Translations under genes and position numbers: made by a program
In this document: one piece after another, positions 10,480 through 20,965 of the stretch
Numbering within the stretch: the first letter of the stretch is position 1
Layout: each line of letters begins with the position of its first letter
The notes under the pieces: generated by a model
Database searches by the model: none
Told to the model about the DNA's origin: nothing
Seen by the model: the letters and a program-made list of their open reading frames with translations, nothing else
Assembly (NCBI GenBank): GCA_033032175.1
Contig: CM065308.1
Coordinates: forward strand, 18,347,590-18,411,589
Source: Saturnia japonica
Lineage: Eukaryota; Arthropoda; Insecta; Lepidoptera; Saturniidae
Direction of reading: 5' to 3'
Length of the DNA stretch: 64,000 nucleotides

Positions 10480-10640
10480 ATTTCACAATAAAAATCTTCA
10501 CCTTACTTAGGAAACCATTGTGATGGAATCAGCCTAGACAGCTACCACCCTCAAGTTAAAAATATGTCGCCGAATATACCCTTAAGTAAGGCTCAACGTG
10601 TTGTCATCATGGGCAACATTGTTACTTAAAATCAGGTGAA
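10480..10640 (+). repeat. Dispersed repeat family G, copy 2, fragment
   Basis: It has the block 'ctaccaccctcaag', then 'gtcgccgaatatacc', then 'ttaaaatcaggtgaac', which matches the middle and end of the other family G copies. The start is degraded. Confidence 0.45.
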
Positions 10641-11519
10641 CTTGTGACCATAACGCAAAAGTATAAAGAAAAAAAAACAACGATACAAATGGATTTTCTA
10701 AACATAATAAACCTTCTACGTCTTAAGTGTATTAGTATGTCTTGGCATACAATACGTATAAGCCTCCGCCCGAAAAGGTTATGTAGGTCCTTAAGAATAA
10801 CATTTGATCACCTTCAAATAACACAATAGTCTGGAAACAATACTTAAGTGCTATACGAAATGTATGAAAAATACACACGTATGACACGGAAGATAATAAC
10901 GGGACACTTTAATCAGCATAAAAGCTTTGTAACGCGAACCGTATGGTAAACTTTCATAGCTCTTACTTTTATCTGAAATACTTATGAAAAGAGGGTATGT
11001 ATTATAGGGTTCTCGGTGACTGCTATCGTTCGCTCGCGGGGAGTCATCCATCTTGTTTTTCTTTTTTTTTTCCCTTATCCCGAGTATCCCTAACTCTGCC
11101 GTTCGTCAAAGTGCAATATCATCAAATCACTGTTGAGAAGGCACCATGATTTGGGCGAGCTGGGAGCTGGGATAAAATATTACAACGGATGCGGCTCGTT
11201 TCTTGCAGGACGAGTTTTGCATGACGTTGCTACACGTCAAGATATGCTATGGGCTATTATCGCTTGAAGGATCGTCGGTGGTTAATATTCAGTCAGAGAC
11301 GTTATAACCAAACACAAGTGAAATTTGGATCCCATTTTCGTTGCCAGTGAACTATTTAACGTCACGAAATAGGCAGATATTTCGAGACTGATTGATTAGT
11401 TTCGTCGTAGGGTATATAGAAAAATGAATAATTATTCCTAACTTAAGTACTCGTATGACAATTCATTAAGAATCTGAAAATCGTTACTAGAACTATTGAA
11501 CATCTCTCTTCTAAGTCCT
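10641..11519. other. AT-rich DNA, no gene seen
   Basis: A splice-acceptor-like TTTCTTGCAG ends at 11210. The frame that follows is short and no donor was found, so it was not called as an exon. Confidence 0.35.
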
Positions 11520-11603
11520 CTAGTGACTCCGTCGTGGTAATGAATCTTCTGTTAGATTGATTGCGGCTTTTACGAGATTTCTCCATCTCTCCCTATTCAT
11601 GGC
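11520..11603 (-). pseudogene. LINE ORF2 C-terminal remnant
   Basis: The minus strand reads AMNRERWRNLVKAAINL and then SLPRRSH and a stop at 11520-11522. The 'RERWR..V.AA' ending is typical of degraded lepidopteran non-LTR reverse transcriptase tails. Only 28 codons are visible. Confidence 0.45.
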
Positions 11604-12924
11604 ACTGTGTGTACATTCAGTTAGGGAGCATTTCGTACATGATTTAATGAGGTACATGAGGTAGACATGGTGAACCATTATTAAATAAACTATTTATTTT
11701 TATCCATATTATTAAATTGTTTAAAGACTACACAATATACATGATTGAGTATAAGATTTTCAAGAGCAAAGTTTTAGCACTAATATTTTTTATTAATACA
11801 TTAAAGGTTTATTTTTGACCAACATCTCACCTGATATTATATGACAATCTATTCTAAGATACTATTACGTTAAGTCTTTACCGGTAGAACTTATTGGTTT
11901 GATTATACTAATGAGCTACATAATTTAGGTTTTATAACGAATAATTTCTAATATTAAGATTATTTTAACTGTTAAGTAAGAAGCAAATCTGTGCTTAATT
12001 TAAAATATACCAGCAATATAAGGTAATTTATATTTATTTATTTTAAGAAGACTAACAGCTTTAGTTAATCATAAGTAGGTTACAATTACAGACACATAAC
12101 CACTACAAGTCTTCAGTGATATGTTACAAAAATATACACCCCATTCATGAGGGTTTCAAGGGCAAAATCACTGCATAAAATACTAAAGTATTTCAACGAC
12201 TTCAAAAGGTACAAAAGACAGAGTGAAGTAAAGTAAGGATGCAATCTTATTGCTCATAACCGACATTTTTAAAGAAATTCACACTTTATAATGTTCTCCC
12301 TTTATTTATGTTATTGTTAATATAGCTTAGTTAGTAGTAAAGCTTTTAATGTACTACATGCTTGAAGTTTTTAAGAGTTCGCTCGTTGTGCCGAGTCATT
12401 CAAGACGTATTTCATGGTACGTCGAGTCGAGTAATGATATTGTGGAGAATATGATTCTTTAGTGTGAGAAATGTATTACGTACGTTTCAGTTTTCAGTCT
12501 TGTGTTTCATTGCTGTCCGACATGATTATCTCGTTTATTATTTTTGTATGTTAAAATTATTTTTGAAGGCAAATGGAATTCTTAATCTATTTTTTCTTCT
12601 TGCCATTATTCCACCAAAATTTTTCACGATTTGTTTTCTTCTTCCACTCTCCTCTATCGACTGCCATATCGGTATTCACATCTATTTACGCCTTACAAAC
12701 CTTACTCAATCCATTCTCACCTTCTTCAGTCTTCCCTACTCGTATATGAGTACACCATCATATTTAAGACTGTTCTAGTTATATGACTTATATTCCCCTT
12801 CAGGACATATACATACTACGTTAAATATTACTCCTCGAATTGTTTATCGCTTGTTTTTTTTTTTTAAATAACAAAGTTACCAAATAAGCATATGTTCTGA
12901 CTGATGATAAGCTGATATCGTAGC
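11604..12924. other. AT-rich DNA, no gene seen
   Basis: A 104-codon frame at 12464-12778 (plus) is Phe/Leu-rich, has no recognisable domain and matches what AT-rich DNA gives by chance. Confidence 0.4.
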
Positions 12925-13080
12925 TTATGGACGCTTATAATAACCATAGGTATAACTAACGCCTTGCCAACCTTGAACCCTCCTACCCGAAAGAGCTTTG
13001 GAAACCCTACTCACCACAGAAACACAACACTAGGCTATTTGGATGCTTTCTTCTGTAGCGTGGAATTATTTCAAAAGTCG
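12925..13080 (-). repeat. Dispersed repeat family A, copy 2
   Basis: It is the inverse of copy 1. 'gccttgccaaccttga', 'gagctttggaaaccc' and 'tcaccacagaaacacaac' correspond to the same positions as in the copy at 30455-30715. Confidence 0.55.
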
Positions 13081-13699
13081 GAATGCTTCTGTACTCCTGA
13101 TTAAGCTACTTGTAATGCTTTCTATAATTTAATCATTATTAATATTGCCTTATTAAATAAGGAATGTGTTTAACTTGATTTAAGTGGTCATTGTAGTCTA
13201 TAGCAGCATAATCCATAATAGGGTTATACTTCAGTGGATTAAGTTGGAAAGCCAAGTGTGCTGGTGTGTGTGTTGCTAACCATTCACTTCGAACTAGAAA
13301 ACTGCAGCGCAAACATTGCGTCTCTGCTGCTTAGTGATAGAAATAGTTCCTCGTCAAATATCTATATTATCACTGTAAACGTTTAAGTATTACACAAAAA
13401 TTAACTTGGCCGCTTTTATAATATAGTAGTGGTAGTTACAAAACCTTAAAAATGGTCAAGGTACGTTTTTCTCTTTTAAAAGTTAGTTCAAAACAGTTGG
13501 AGTGAAAATTACAACCTAATTAATCACAAAAGGGCTTTAACAAAGCCAACGCATGGAAAGGTAGTGTGGTTTAAGAAGCAAGTGTTCAGCGATTTTTTAT
13601 AGTTGCGTTTTTGTATTAATAAAATACGATATCTGTGTATTAATTGGTGATTTAATCTGTAGTTCTCTATCCGTAAAGTAAAATTTTGCCAAATTTCCC
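13081..13699. other. AT-rich DNA, no gene seen
   Basis: No repeat, exon or RNA signal could be supported. Confidence 0.35.
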
Positions 13700-14525
13700 A
13701 ATAGGTATATACTATAACATATTATGAAAAATACTAATCACGAATATGTCCTTAATTTTTTTTAAATCTGACTTTGTTGTTTCTATGCACGGATTTAATC
13801 CATTAAAACGGCAAGCCGATCGATCCTTGTAAAATTTAATGGGGTATAAATTAATTATAAAAAAAAAATCCAAATAAATCTATTATCGTTAAAAGTGTAG
13901 GTGCATTAGCCTTGCTCCACTTTGACAATATTAAAAGCAGGTAATTTGCCTGGCGTTCTTTTAGTCATGTATTATCCAGTGTCGCGGTTGCACGTCATTA
14001 CAACTCAAAATATTTATTCATATCGTTCTAACAACAAAAATAACATAAAATGTCTTTCATATTCTTTCCCTTTTTTGCGTATTATATAATTTGCAAGCAT
14101 TATTTATTGTATGTATAGTTTAATTACACTATTTTTAGTGCAATGATGTTGGCGTATGACGCGTCTACATATAAAAGATCATTGCGATTTTGATGAAATT
14201 TTGTTCACGAGATGTATAAGTAAATGAGCTTACTTCATAATATGACTTCTAGAAATCGTAAAAAAAGAATAAAAAAATATATATTTTCATGAATTCTCAA
14301 CCGATTCTGGTCGAATTTTGTAGCGGGAAGCATACATTATACTATAATTGAGAGACTATAAGAATCTTTAATAATACAAAACCGTATAATAGGCTAATAA
14401 TGGTCAACAAAGTGCCATTCCTCAATTGATACGGCATATGAATTGTCGCCAATATTAGTAAAAATAAAATTACGAGATGTAAATTACTACCGCGTAGACA
14501 CACCGTTAGCTTACTATAAATTTAA
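13700..14525 (+). repeat. Dispersed repeat family I, copy 1
   Basis: It contains 'aatcacgaatatgtcctta' and then modules of the form 'tctcaaccgattctggtcg', 'aattttgtagc', 'ctcaattgatacggc', ending near 'attactaccgcgtagacac'. The same modules occur at 31700-32070 and 32790-33250 and, inverted, at 58680-58930. Within a copy the module recurs at roughly 150-base intervals. It encodes nothing. Confidence 0.5.
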
Positions 14526-14748
14526 TAATAAGAAGCAATTGATTGGAACAGACTTTCCACCTCATCAGTGGACATAATCACCTAATAATTTATTATATAT
14601 CCCAACTTCTACTCTGTTCAAACAGAAATAGAATGATACTTATATTTCCAGACAATTTATTTGAATAATTATTTGTAATCCAAATATAATTTGAGCTCAA
14701 AGGAAAAATAAATATTTTTACTTGGTACTGAGGCACGCTCTTACCAAC

Positions 14749-14752
14749 ATAT
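14749..14752. repeat. Target-site duplication ATAT, left
   Basis: ATAT directly precedes the left LTR and recurs at 19692-19695 directly after the right LTR. Four bases fits Ty3/gypsy integrase. Confidence 0.75.
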
Positions 14753-15201
14753 TGTAGTTATGAAAATATGTAGGTGTATTTGAAATGAATATTTTTTACG
14801 GTACACTATAGAAGGATGAAAGTTTATTGTCACAATTACATAAACATACAAACTACACAAGAACATAGAAGGAGTGATTATAAAATAGTTTAAATTATGG
14901 AAAAATTACTAAATAAGCACGGCGAGATATATCAGATAGCTCAACGTTAGAACCGGGTCGGTACTGACATCTGCCATATGCCCCGGCTGTTGCGACGCGC
15001 GTATGCGCGAGTGCAACACCGGTATAGTATCGTCTCGCTCACACTCGCAGGGCTCGTCTTAGCAACAGCGGCGCGCCGGCCGCTGTTATTATGTAAACGA
15101 CTATATACAAAATAAATCTGTTTGTACATGTAACAATATTAATTTTGATAATTAAATTTATTTACAATATTACACACAAATAAGTGTATTGAGTCACTAC
15201 A
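14753..15201 (-). repeat. 3' LTR of the gypsy element
   Basis: It is 449 bp and begins TGTAGTT and ends CACTACA on the plus strand, giving TG...CA termini. On the element strand it has a TATA-like TTGTATATAG (15101-15110) and an AATAAA signal (14823-14828). A GC-rich inverted repeat, AACAGCGG/CCGCTGTT (15064-15071, 15080-15087), lies just downstream of the TATA-like site. A 60-codon frame inside it is probably not a gene. Confidence 0.95.
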
Positions 15202-15213
15202 TCACCCCCTTCG
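15202..15213 (-). promoter_or_regulatory. Polypurine tract of the gypsy element
   Basis: On the element strand 'cgaagggggtga' abuts the 3' LTR, the expected site for plus-strand priming. It starts 8 bases past the pol stop. Confidence 0.8.
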
Positions 15214-15221
15214 AGAGACCG

Positions 15222-18200
15222 TCAAGGGCGATAATAGTCGGGAAATTTAACGCGACGTCCTGACCGCGTCGTTTTAATGACGTCATTGTCAGTGGAACGT
15301 AAGTCCTGGTTATCCGCGTTAGGTGTGTAGTGGTGAGTGTTACCGTTGAGTGATGACTGTGGTGTGTCATGATGTATGTTTATGGTACGTGGTGAGTGTG
15401 ATGTGTTAGGGTCACGCAGTATGAAGGCCGGCTTAATGCGGTCTATTGATACGGTAACCTGTTTACCATTTACCACTATTTTGAAAACCTTGTCTCCCCT
15501 TTCTATGACCTTATGAGGACCAGAATATGCTGGTTTCAGACTACCACCAGCAGTGCAGTCCCTAAGGAACACATGAGTCGAAGTTGGTAAATCCTTGTAC
15601 AGGAAGATCTTCTGACTGCTGTTGTGTCTGGCTGCTGGTGATGGTTGCAGTTTTCTGATGATACTCCGAAGTCTTGACAGGTAATCGGTGATGTCTAAAG
15701 TATCATCAGTGTGAGGGTCAAAAAATTCGCCAGGGAGACGCATTGGTTGGCCATACACCAACTCGGCTGCTGAAGCCTGAGCGTCCTCCTTGAAGGCGCT
15801 ACGAACACCTAACATGACTAGTGGAAGAGAGTCCACCCAACTGTCATTGCCGTGGCAGGTGATAGCAGCCTTGAGTTGCCGGTGGAATCTCTCCACCAGT
15901 CCGTTACAGGCTGGATGGTACGCAGTTGTTCTGCGATGTTGAAACCCGACTATGGTAGATAGGCATTTAAATAATGCGGATTCAAACTGCCTACCTCTAT
16001 CGGTTACTATATCTGACGGGCAACCGAAACGAGCGATCCATCCATTCAGTAAGGCCCTCGCGACCGTTTCTGCAGTTATGTCTGCTAAAGGTATTGCCTC
16101 AGGCCATCGCGTAAAGCGATCGACGGCTGTCAGACAATACCGGAAATCTTGGCACAAGGGTAAAGGGCCCACAAGGTCTATGTGAATAAACGCAAACCTT
16201 GAAGTGGGTAATTTGAATGCGTGTAATGGGGCGGAGACGTGCCTTGCGGTCTTTGAGCGCTGGCAAGCCAGACATGAACGAACCCACTCACGGCAGTCTT
16301 TTCTAACCCCAGGCCACACATATCGTTCAGCAACAAGCCTTGCGGACGCAATGGTACCTGGGTGACTCAAGGAGTGCAGGCTAAGGAAAATTGTCCTGCG
16401 CAACTCTTTGGGCACGAATGGTCTGGGCGTAGGAGTGCTGATGTCACAATAAATTTGAGTCTGTGACCCTGGCAGGGTTACCTTTTTTAATTGCAGTGAG
16501 GTATCCCCAATAAGGAGTTGTTTTAGCTCCTGGTCTTCCTGCTGAGCTGCAGCGATCTTTTCAGCGGGCACAGGTTGAGTAATCTCCTCAATGCGCGAAA
16601 GGGTATCCGCCACGACATTGTTCTTGCCAGAAATATGTCTGATGTCCGTCGTAAACTGGGCTATAAGGTCCAGATGACGGAATTGTCGTGGGGAGCAGTT
16701 TTCTTTACGAGAGTGGAAGGCGAAAGTGAGAGGCTTGTGGTCTGTATAAATCACAAAGTCGCGAGCCTCCACCATATGTCGAAAATATTTAATACTCTCG
16801 TAAATGGCGAGTAGTTCGCGGTCGTAAGGAGAATACTTAACCTGCGCCTCGTTTAGCTTTCGTGAGAAGAAAGCTAGAGGCTCCCATGTTCCTGCTTTTA
16901 GCTGCTGAAGGACTGCACCAATGGCTTTGTCAGAAGCATCCGTGACTAACGCCAACTTAGCGTTGCAGTCAGGATGAGCCAACAGTGCTGCTCGACAAAG
17001 GCTGTTCTTGCAGTTCTGAAATGCCTCGTACTCCTCGGGTGAAAATTTAACTGAGTGTGAACCCTTAACGGAGCCTACGAGGAGAGCATTTAAAGGTGCC
17101 TGGTACGAAGCTGCGCCTGGAATGAAACGGCGATAAAAGTTTAACATCCCAAGAAACCTGCGTAACTCTCTAACAGTCTTGGGTGCTGGGAAATTTTGAA
17201 CTGCCTCGACCTTGGAAGGCAGTGGACTGGTACCTTTGGCTGATACATGACAGCCTAAGAAGTTGACCTCCGATACTCCGAAGACGCACTTAGAACTGTT
17301 GATGACCATACCGTATTCTCTGAGTCTGGTGAAAAGCTGACGCAGGTGGTGCTCGTGGGTCTTCTGGTCTTTTGAGAAGACCAAAAAATCGTCGCAGTAT
17401 GCGTACGTGAAGTCGAGACCCCTGAGCATCTCATCCACAAAGCGCTGAAACGTCTGTCCGGCATTTCGAAGTCCAAACGTCATGAATGGGAATTCGAAAA
17501 GACCGAACGGCGTTGTGATTGCAGTCTTCGGGATATCTTTAGAATATACGGGAATTTGATTAAAAGCTTTTACCAGGTCAATCTTAGAGAATATGGCACA
17601 GCCAGACAGGCTATGGGCGAAGTCCTGGATGTGTCTGATGGGGTATTGGTCAGGAATGGTTTGGGCGTTCAGCATTCTGTAGTCGCCACAGGGACGCCAA
17701 CCGTCATCTTTTTTGGGTGCGAGGTGAAGAGGCGACGACCAAGGTGACTCAGACGGGCGACAGGTACCACTCTGTAACATGGAGTCGAATTCGGCCTTGG
17801 CTATTTTAAGTTTATCCGGGGCTAATCTGCGCGGTGTGCCCGATACTGGTGGCCCTGGTGTAGTACGTATGTGATGTACTGTATTGTGTTTAATAGTGCG
17901 GTGTATTCCGTGTGGGCGGGTGATGTCGGGAAACTCCCGTAGTATGTGAGTGTATACGGAATCACCAAGACTCACCCTCACCGAAGAGACGCCATCAGAA
18001 CGATGAACAGGCAACGCCGGGGTGGAGAGCGTAGTATAGTTGTCGATGAGGCGTTTGCACCTGCAATCAACAATTAAATTATAAAATGCTAAAAAATCCA
18101 CGCCTATTATCGCCCTCGTAACGTCGGCAATAATAAATCGCCAGGCGTAGTCACGGCGTAGCCCTAGGTTTAATGACACATCAATAAAACCGTAGGTTGA

Positions 18201-18374
18201 TATTGATGTACCGTTAGCCGCACAAAGTTGGTAGTTGGTTTTCAACAGTCGCTTATTTATTGCCGATCGGGGGTAGACACAAAGGTCGCTACCGGTGTCG
18301 ACCAAAAACTGCACCCTCGACCTTCGATCGGTGACGAACAGGCGACCAGCACTCGGACAATCACCAGTCGCCAT
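15222..18374 (-). CDS. pol: Gypsy pol polyprotein: protease, RT, RNase H, integrase
   Basis: It is 1050 residues from the ATG at 18374-18372. The start overlaps the TGA of the upstream gag frame by one base (TGATG), so pol may be made by reinitiation or frameshifting. Visible in order: aspartic protease FLVDTGSD (about 24-31); reverse transcriptase with [15 protein letters not shown] and active site YCDD (about 326-329); RNase H with D479 (LVTDAS), E520 and D545 (YTDHKP); integrase zinc finger H667, H671, C701, C704; integrase core D733, D792, E828 (DD35E); and a GPY/F-like segment near 952. No stop or frameshift interrupts it and all key residues are present, so it looks enzymatically complete. 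It acts in the cytoplasmic particle and then the nucleus. Confidence 0.95.
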   Translation of the reverse strand: MATGDCPSAGRLFVTDRRSRVQFLVDTGSDLCVYPRSAINKRLLKTNYQLCAANGTSISTYGFIDVSLNLGLRRDYAWRFIIADVTRAIIGVDFLAFYNLIVDCRCKRLIDNYTTLSTPALPVHRSDGVSSVRVSLGDSVYTHILREFPDITRPHGIHRTIKHNTVHHIRTTPGPPVSGTPRRLAPDKLKIAKAEFDSMLQSGTCRPSESPWSSPLHLAPKKDDGWRPCGDYRMLNAQTIPDQYPIRHIQDFAHSLSGCAIFSKIDLVKAFNQIPVYSKDIPKTAITTPFGLFEFPFMTFGLRNAGQTFQRFVDEMLRGLDFTYAYCDDFLVFSKDQKTHEHHLRQLFTRLREYGMVINSSKCVFGVSEVNFLGCHVSAKGTSPLPSKVEAVQNFPAPKTVRELRRFLGMLNFYRRFIPGAASYQAPLNALLVGSVKGSHSVKFSPEEYEAFQNCKNSLCRAALLAHPDCNAKLALVTDASDKAIGAVLQQLKAGTWEPLAFFSRKLNEAQVKYSPYDRELLAIYESIKYFRHMVEARDFVIYTDHKPLTFAFHSRKENCSPRQFRHLDLIAQFTTDIRHISGKNNVVADTLSRIEEITQPVPAEKIAAAQQEDQELKQLLIGDTSLQLKKVTLPGSQTQIYCDISTPTPRPFVPKELRRTIFLSLHSLSHPGTIASARLVAERYVWPGVRKDCREWVRSCLACQRSKTARHVSAPLHAFKLPTSRFAFIHIDLVGPLPLCQDFRYCLTAVDRFTRWPEAIPLADITAETVARALLNGWIARFGCPSDIVTDRGRQFESALFKCLSTIVGFQHRRTTAYHPACNGLVERFHRQLKAAITCHGNDSWVDSLPLVMLGVRSAFKEDAQASAAELVYGQPMRLPGEFFDPHTDDTLDITDYLSRLRSIIRKLQPSPAARHNSSQKIFLYKDLPTSTHVFLRDCTAGGSLKPAYSGPHKVIERGDKVFKIVVNGKQVTVSIDRIKPAFILRDPNTSHSPRTINIHHDTPQSSLNGNTHHYTPNADNQDLRSTDNDVIKTTRSGRRVKFPDYYRP

Positions 18375-18535
18375 CACTGATTGCCCCTCACATTTCCCGA
18401 CGGAGGGTAGTCACAGGGTCTTATGCACTTCTTAGCCCGGTCGCCGAAATTCTGGTGGTACCAGCACTGGGGGAACCTCCTGTAGCTGGATTGGGATCTT
18501 CCTGAGGTAGACCGATGGCGCGTACGACTTCGTTA
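18374..18535 (-). pseudogene. gag: Gag C-terminal zinc-box segment after an in-frame TAA
   Basis: The gag frame stays open after the TAA (18533-18535) and continues to a TGA at 18374-18376. It begins basic (RSRTRHRSTSGRSQS) and then has CWYHQNFGDRAKKCIRPC, a C-x2-H-x9-C-x3-C box matching the Gag nucleic-acid-binding box of CsRn1-type elements. The stop separates this box from the capsid part. It could be a new nonsense mutation or a readthrough codon. Confidence 0.75.
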
Positions 18536-19213
18536 CCTTTCCCTGGGGCGAGACAATCGTTCCACCTTCTCCGCTAGCATCTCCACTTGCCTGGTTAGAG
18601 CAGCGATCTCTGAATACGCGCTGCTATTTTGGGTGTTTGGGGATGTCGATGTTGTGATGGCAGATGTAGATGCCATCTGGTTTCCGACGACGTCATGGAT
18701 CCGGTCTGCCAGATCAGCCAGCTCAGCCAGGTCCTGCTTCGACTGCGAAGCTATTATAGCCTGCGTACTTGCAGGTAGGCGGCTCGTCCATATAGTACGC
18801 AAGAACTCTTCTGGTACGCCTGGTCCAGCGAAGTTGAGGAGGTGCCGATAAAACTGAGAAGGCTTCCGGTCTCCAAGCTCTTCGTGCATGAGAAGCTGCT
18901 TCACCTTCTTCTCCCGAGAAGCAGACAACCTCTTTACTACCTCAGTTTTGAGTTTCTCATATTTCTCGGTATCTGGAGGACTGCTGATAATATCTTCGAC
19001 CTCTGCCGCGTATTGAGGATCCAAGTTGCCAATGACGTAGTAAAATTTTGTTTCATCGGTCTTAATGTTCGCCAAGGCGAACTGTGCTTCCATTTGCGCG
19101 AACCACAGCGCCGGTTTCTCGGGATAAAAAGGTGGGACGCGTACTCCAACGCGAAATGTCTCCACTGCTGAATCCCCAACATTCTGCAAGTTTAGCGCTC
19201 CCTCCTGGGTCAT
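18533..19213 (-). CDS. gag: Gypsy Gag, capsid part
   Basis: It is 226 residues from the ATG at 19213, only 16 bases after the primer site. It contains PPFYPEKPALWFAQMEAQF, then a block around 100-115 that includes VKQLLMHEELGDRKPSQF, then RTIWTSRLPASTQAI. These are the conserved Gag motifs of Ty3/gypsy elements related to CsRn1/Kabuki. The end is a short coil (EIAALTRQVEMLAEKVERL). The protein stops before the zinc box. Gag forms the particle that packages element RNA. Confidence 0.88.
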   Translation of the reverse strand: MTQEGALNLQNVGDSAVETFRVGVRVPPFYPEKPALWFAQMEAQFALANIKTDETKFYYVIGNLDPQYAAEVEDIISSPPDTEKYEKLKTEVVKRLSASREKKVKQLLMHEELGDRKPSQFYRHLLNFAGPGVPEEFLRTIWTSRLPASTQAIIASQSKQDLAELADLADRIHDVVGNQMASTSAITTSTSPNTQNSSAYSEIAALTRQVEMLAEKVERLSRPRER

Positions 19214-19229
19214 TCTCGTGTTCTTTTTT

Positions 19230-19241
19230 TCGGGGTCACCA
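19230..19241 (-). promoter_or_regulatory. Primer binding site, tRNA-Trp type
   Basis: On the element strand TGGTGACCCCGA follows the 5' LTR after one base. It is complementary to the 3' end TCGGGGTCACCA that eukaryotic tRNA-Trp carries after CCA addition (acceptor 3' strand and discriminator A). The match is 12 bases and then breaks into an A-run. Confidence 0.8.
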
Positions 19242-19242
19242 A

Positions 19243-19691
19243 TGTAGTTATGAAAATATGTAGGTGTATTTGAAATGAATATTTTTTACGGTACACTATA
19301 GAAGGATGAAAGTTTATTGTCACAATTACATAAACATACAAACTACACAAGAACATAGAAGGAGTGATTATAAAATAGTTTAAATTATGGAAAAATTACT
19401 AAATAAGCACGGCGAGATATATCAGATAGCTCAACGTTAGAACCGGGTCGGTACTGACATCTGCCATATGCCCCGGCTGTTGCGACGCGCGTATGCGCGA
19501 GTGCAACACCGGTATAGTATCGTCTCGCTCACACTCGCAGGGCTCGTCTTAGCAACAGCGGCGCGCCGGCCGCTGTTATTATGTAAACGACTATATACAA
19601 AATAAATCTGTTTGTACATGTAACAATATTAATTTTGATAATTAAATTTATTTACAATATTACACACAAATAAGTGTATTGAGTCACTACA
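19243..19691 (-). repeat. 5' LTR of the gypsy element
   Basis: It is 449 bp. Comparing it line by line with 14753-15201, I saw no difference. On the element strand it starts TGTAGTGACTC and ends ATAACTACA. It should provide the promoter for the element RNA. Confidence 0.95.
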
Positions 19692-19695
19692 ATAT
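19692..19695. repeat. Target-site duplication ATAT, right
   Basis: It matches 14749-14752 and marks the right junction of the LTR element. Confidence 0.75.
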
Positions 19696-20744
19696 TATAA
19701 ACCTTACAAAGTAGTCTTAAATTAATGTTTCATAGAAGAATTGCACTAACGTTGTACTGATTCTTGTAGGGTTATATTATCATTTACCTAACCTATGTAC
19801 TTTATTGTCTTTGCGTTCATTGAAAAATAACAAGATTGTTTTGCTATGATTGTAAATTGACATTCGCTTGACGCTTTCCACTTGCGTCGAAGTCCAGCAG
19901 GTCGTACAATTATAGCACGCACGTCGTACAGGTCAGCGACGCCTGAACGAGGTGCACCCCGACCGTAAAATATGTGTCCTGCCGTGTGTGTTAACGCTCT
20001 CGGTTCGTCGCTTGAACGAAGGATGAGCATGTGCTAACATGCAAAAAAGGTCCGTACTAATTATATTACGTGTTACTAAGTTAAATAGAAATTGTGAGAA
20101 AAAATAATAGGTACAGTTTTTGGAGATGTGAAACTAGGAGCTTGTGGAAGGCAACTTGTATGATTTTATTAGAAAAAAATTGATTACTTTAAAATATAAT
20201 AAATTTGAAGCAAAGATTATTTTATGACCGTTGATGTTTTGCTCTTAGATATTTTAGTGCTGAAACACATATGAGTGTTGATCGACGAATAAATTTAATA
20301 TTGTAAATCCTACGTTTGGTCATTTTGATTCCAAACAAAGTATAGTTTGTAAGATTGTAAAAAAATAAACTGATATACATACAAACACATTTTAATATTT
20401 CGCACCTTTGGAATTATAATGTCGAAATCATATAAATTTATTTTACATAAATAAAAAATAATTAAGTTGTTCGTGCTACAGTCATTAAAAATGTAGCAAC
20501 AATCGCTACGTGTCTACGAAGTTGTAGCTAATTGCTAATTTATAACAGTCTTAATATATAAGAACAACATAATAAATTAATGCTCTCTTTTGCGGTCATT
20601 ATAGACTTAGATATGAATAATTATAATTTTTATAACATTATTTAGCCTTATTAGCAATATAACACGCAAAAAATAAACAATATAGAGATTTATCTAAAAA
20701 AAGTTTCAATGTTTGTTTTTTATTCTAGTAATGAAATTTAAGAG
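19696..20744. other. AT-rich DNA with one GC-richer short frame
   Basis: A frame at 19788-20030 (minus, 80 codons) covers a GC-richer patch (19860-20040). It shows no known domain and no supported splice sites, so it is mentioned but not called as a gene. The remainder is AT-rich. Confidence 0.3.
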
Positions 20745-20965
20745 AGGTAGACCACAAAGTAATTTCTTTGGTGATTTCTCGATACTTGGAGCAGCCCGAC
20801 CGGTGGAATATCTGTACTCTACAGAAAATCGCAGCCAAATAAACTTGCGTTGTGTTCCTGTGGTGTGTAGGGTTTTCAGACCACCTTGCGGCAGAGAGAT
20901 CCAAAGTCGGCAAAGCGTTACTGATACCTATGTTATTACGAATGTTCATAGGCTATAGTAAAAAT
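20745..20965 (+). repeat. Dispersed repeat family A, copy 3
   Basis: It reads 'tttggtgatttctcgat', 'gcagcccgaccggtgga', 'ctacagaaaatcgcagcc', 'tgatacctatgttatt' and is colinear with copy 1 at 6706-6955. Confidence 0.65.

Larger units (their letters stand above)
14753..19691 (-). mobile_element. Complete Ty3/gypsy LTR retrotransposon, CsRn1/Kabuki-like
   Basis: The 4939-bp element is flanked by two 449-bp LTRs and the 4-bp duplication ATAT (14749-14752 and 19692-19695). On the minus strand the order is 5' LTR, primer site, gag, pol (protease, RT, RNase H, integrase), polypurine tract and 3' LTR. There is no env frame. A tRNA-Trp-type primer site and a Cys-His-Cys-Cys Gag box are traits I know from the CsRn1/Kabuki clade, and Kabuki is a silkworm element. 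Identical LTRs by eye imply a very recent insertion. Confidence 0.93.

Noticed and set aside
11210..11330. Exon after TTTCTTGCAG
   Set aside because: The acceptor is good, but no donor follows and the phase does not fit the 9623-9689 exon.
12464..12778. 104-codon plus frame rich in Phe/Leu
   Set aside because: AT-rich DNA gives hydrophobic chance frames. There is no domain, signal or splice context.
14947..15129. 60-codon minus frame inside the LTR, repeated at 19437-19619
   Set aside because: It is present only because the LTRs are identical. It covers the TATA-like site and GC palindrome and has no recognised domain.
15952..17747. Small plus- and minus-strand frames inside pol
   Set aside because: They overlap an intact 1050-residue pol on the minus strand and are explained as alternate-frame shadows.
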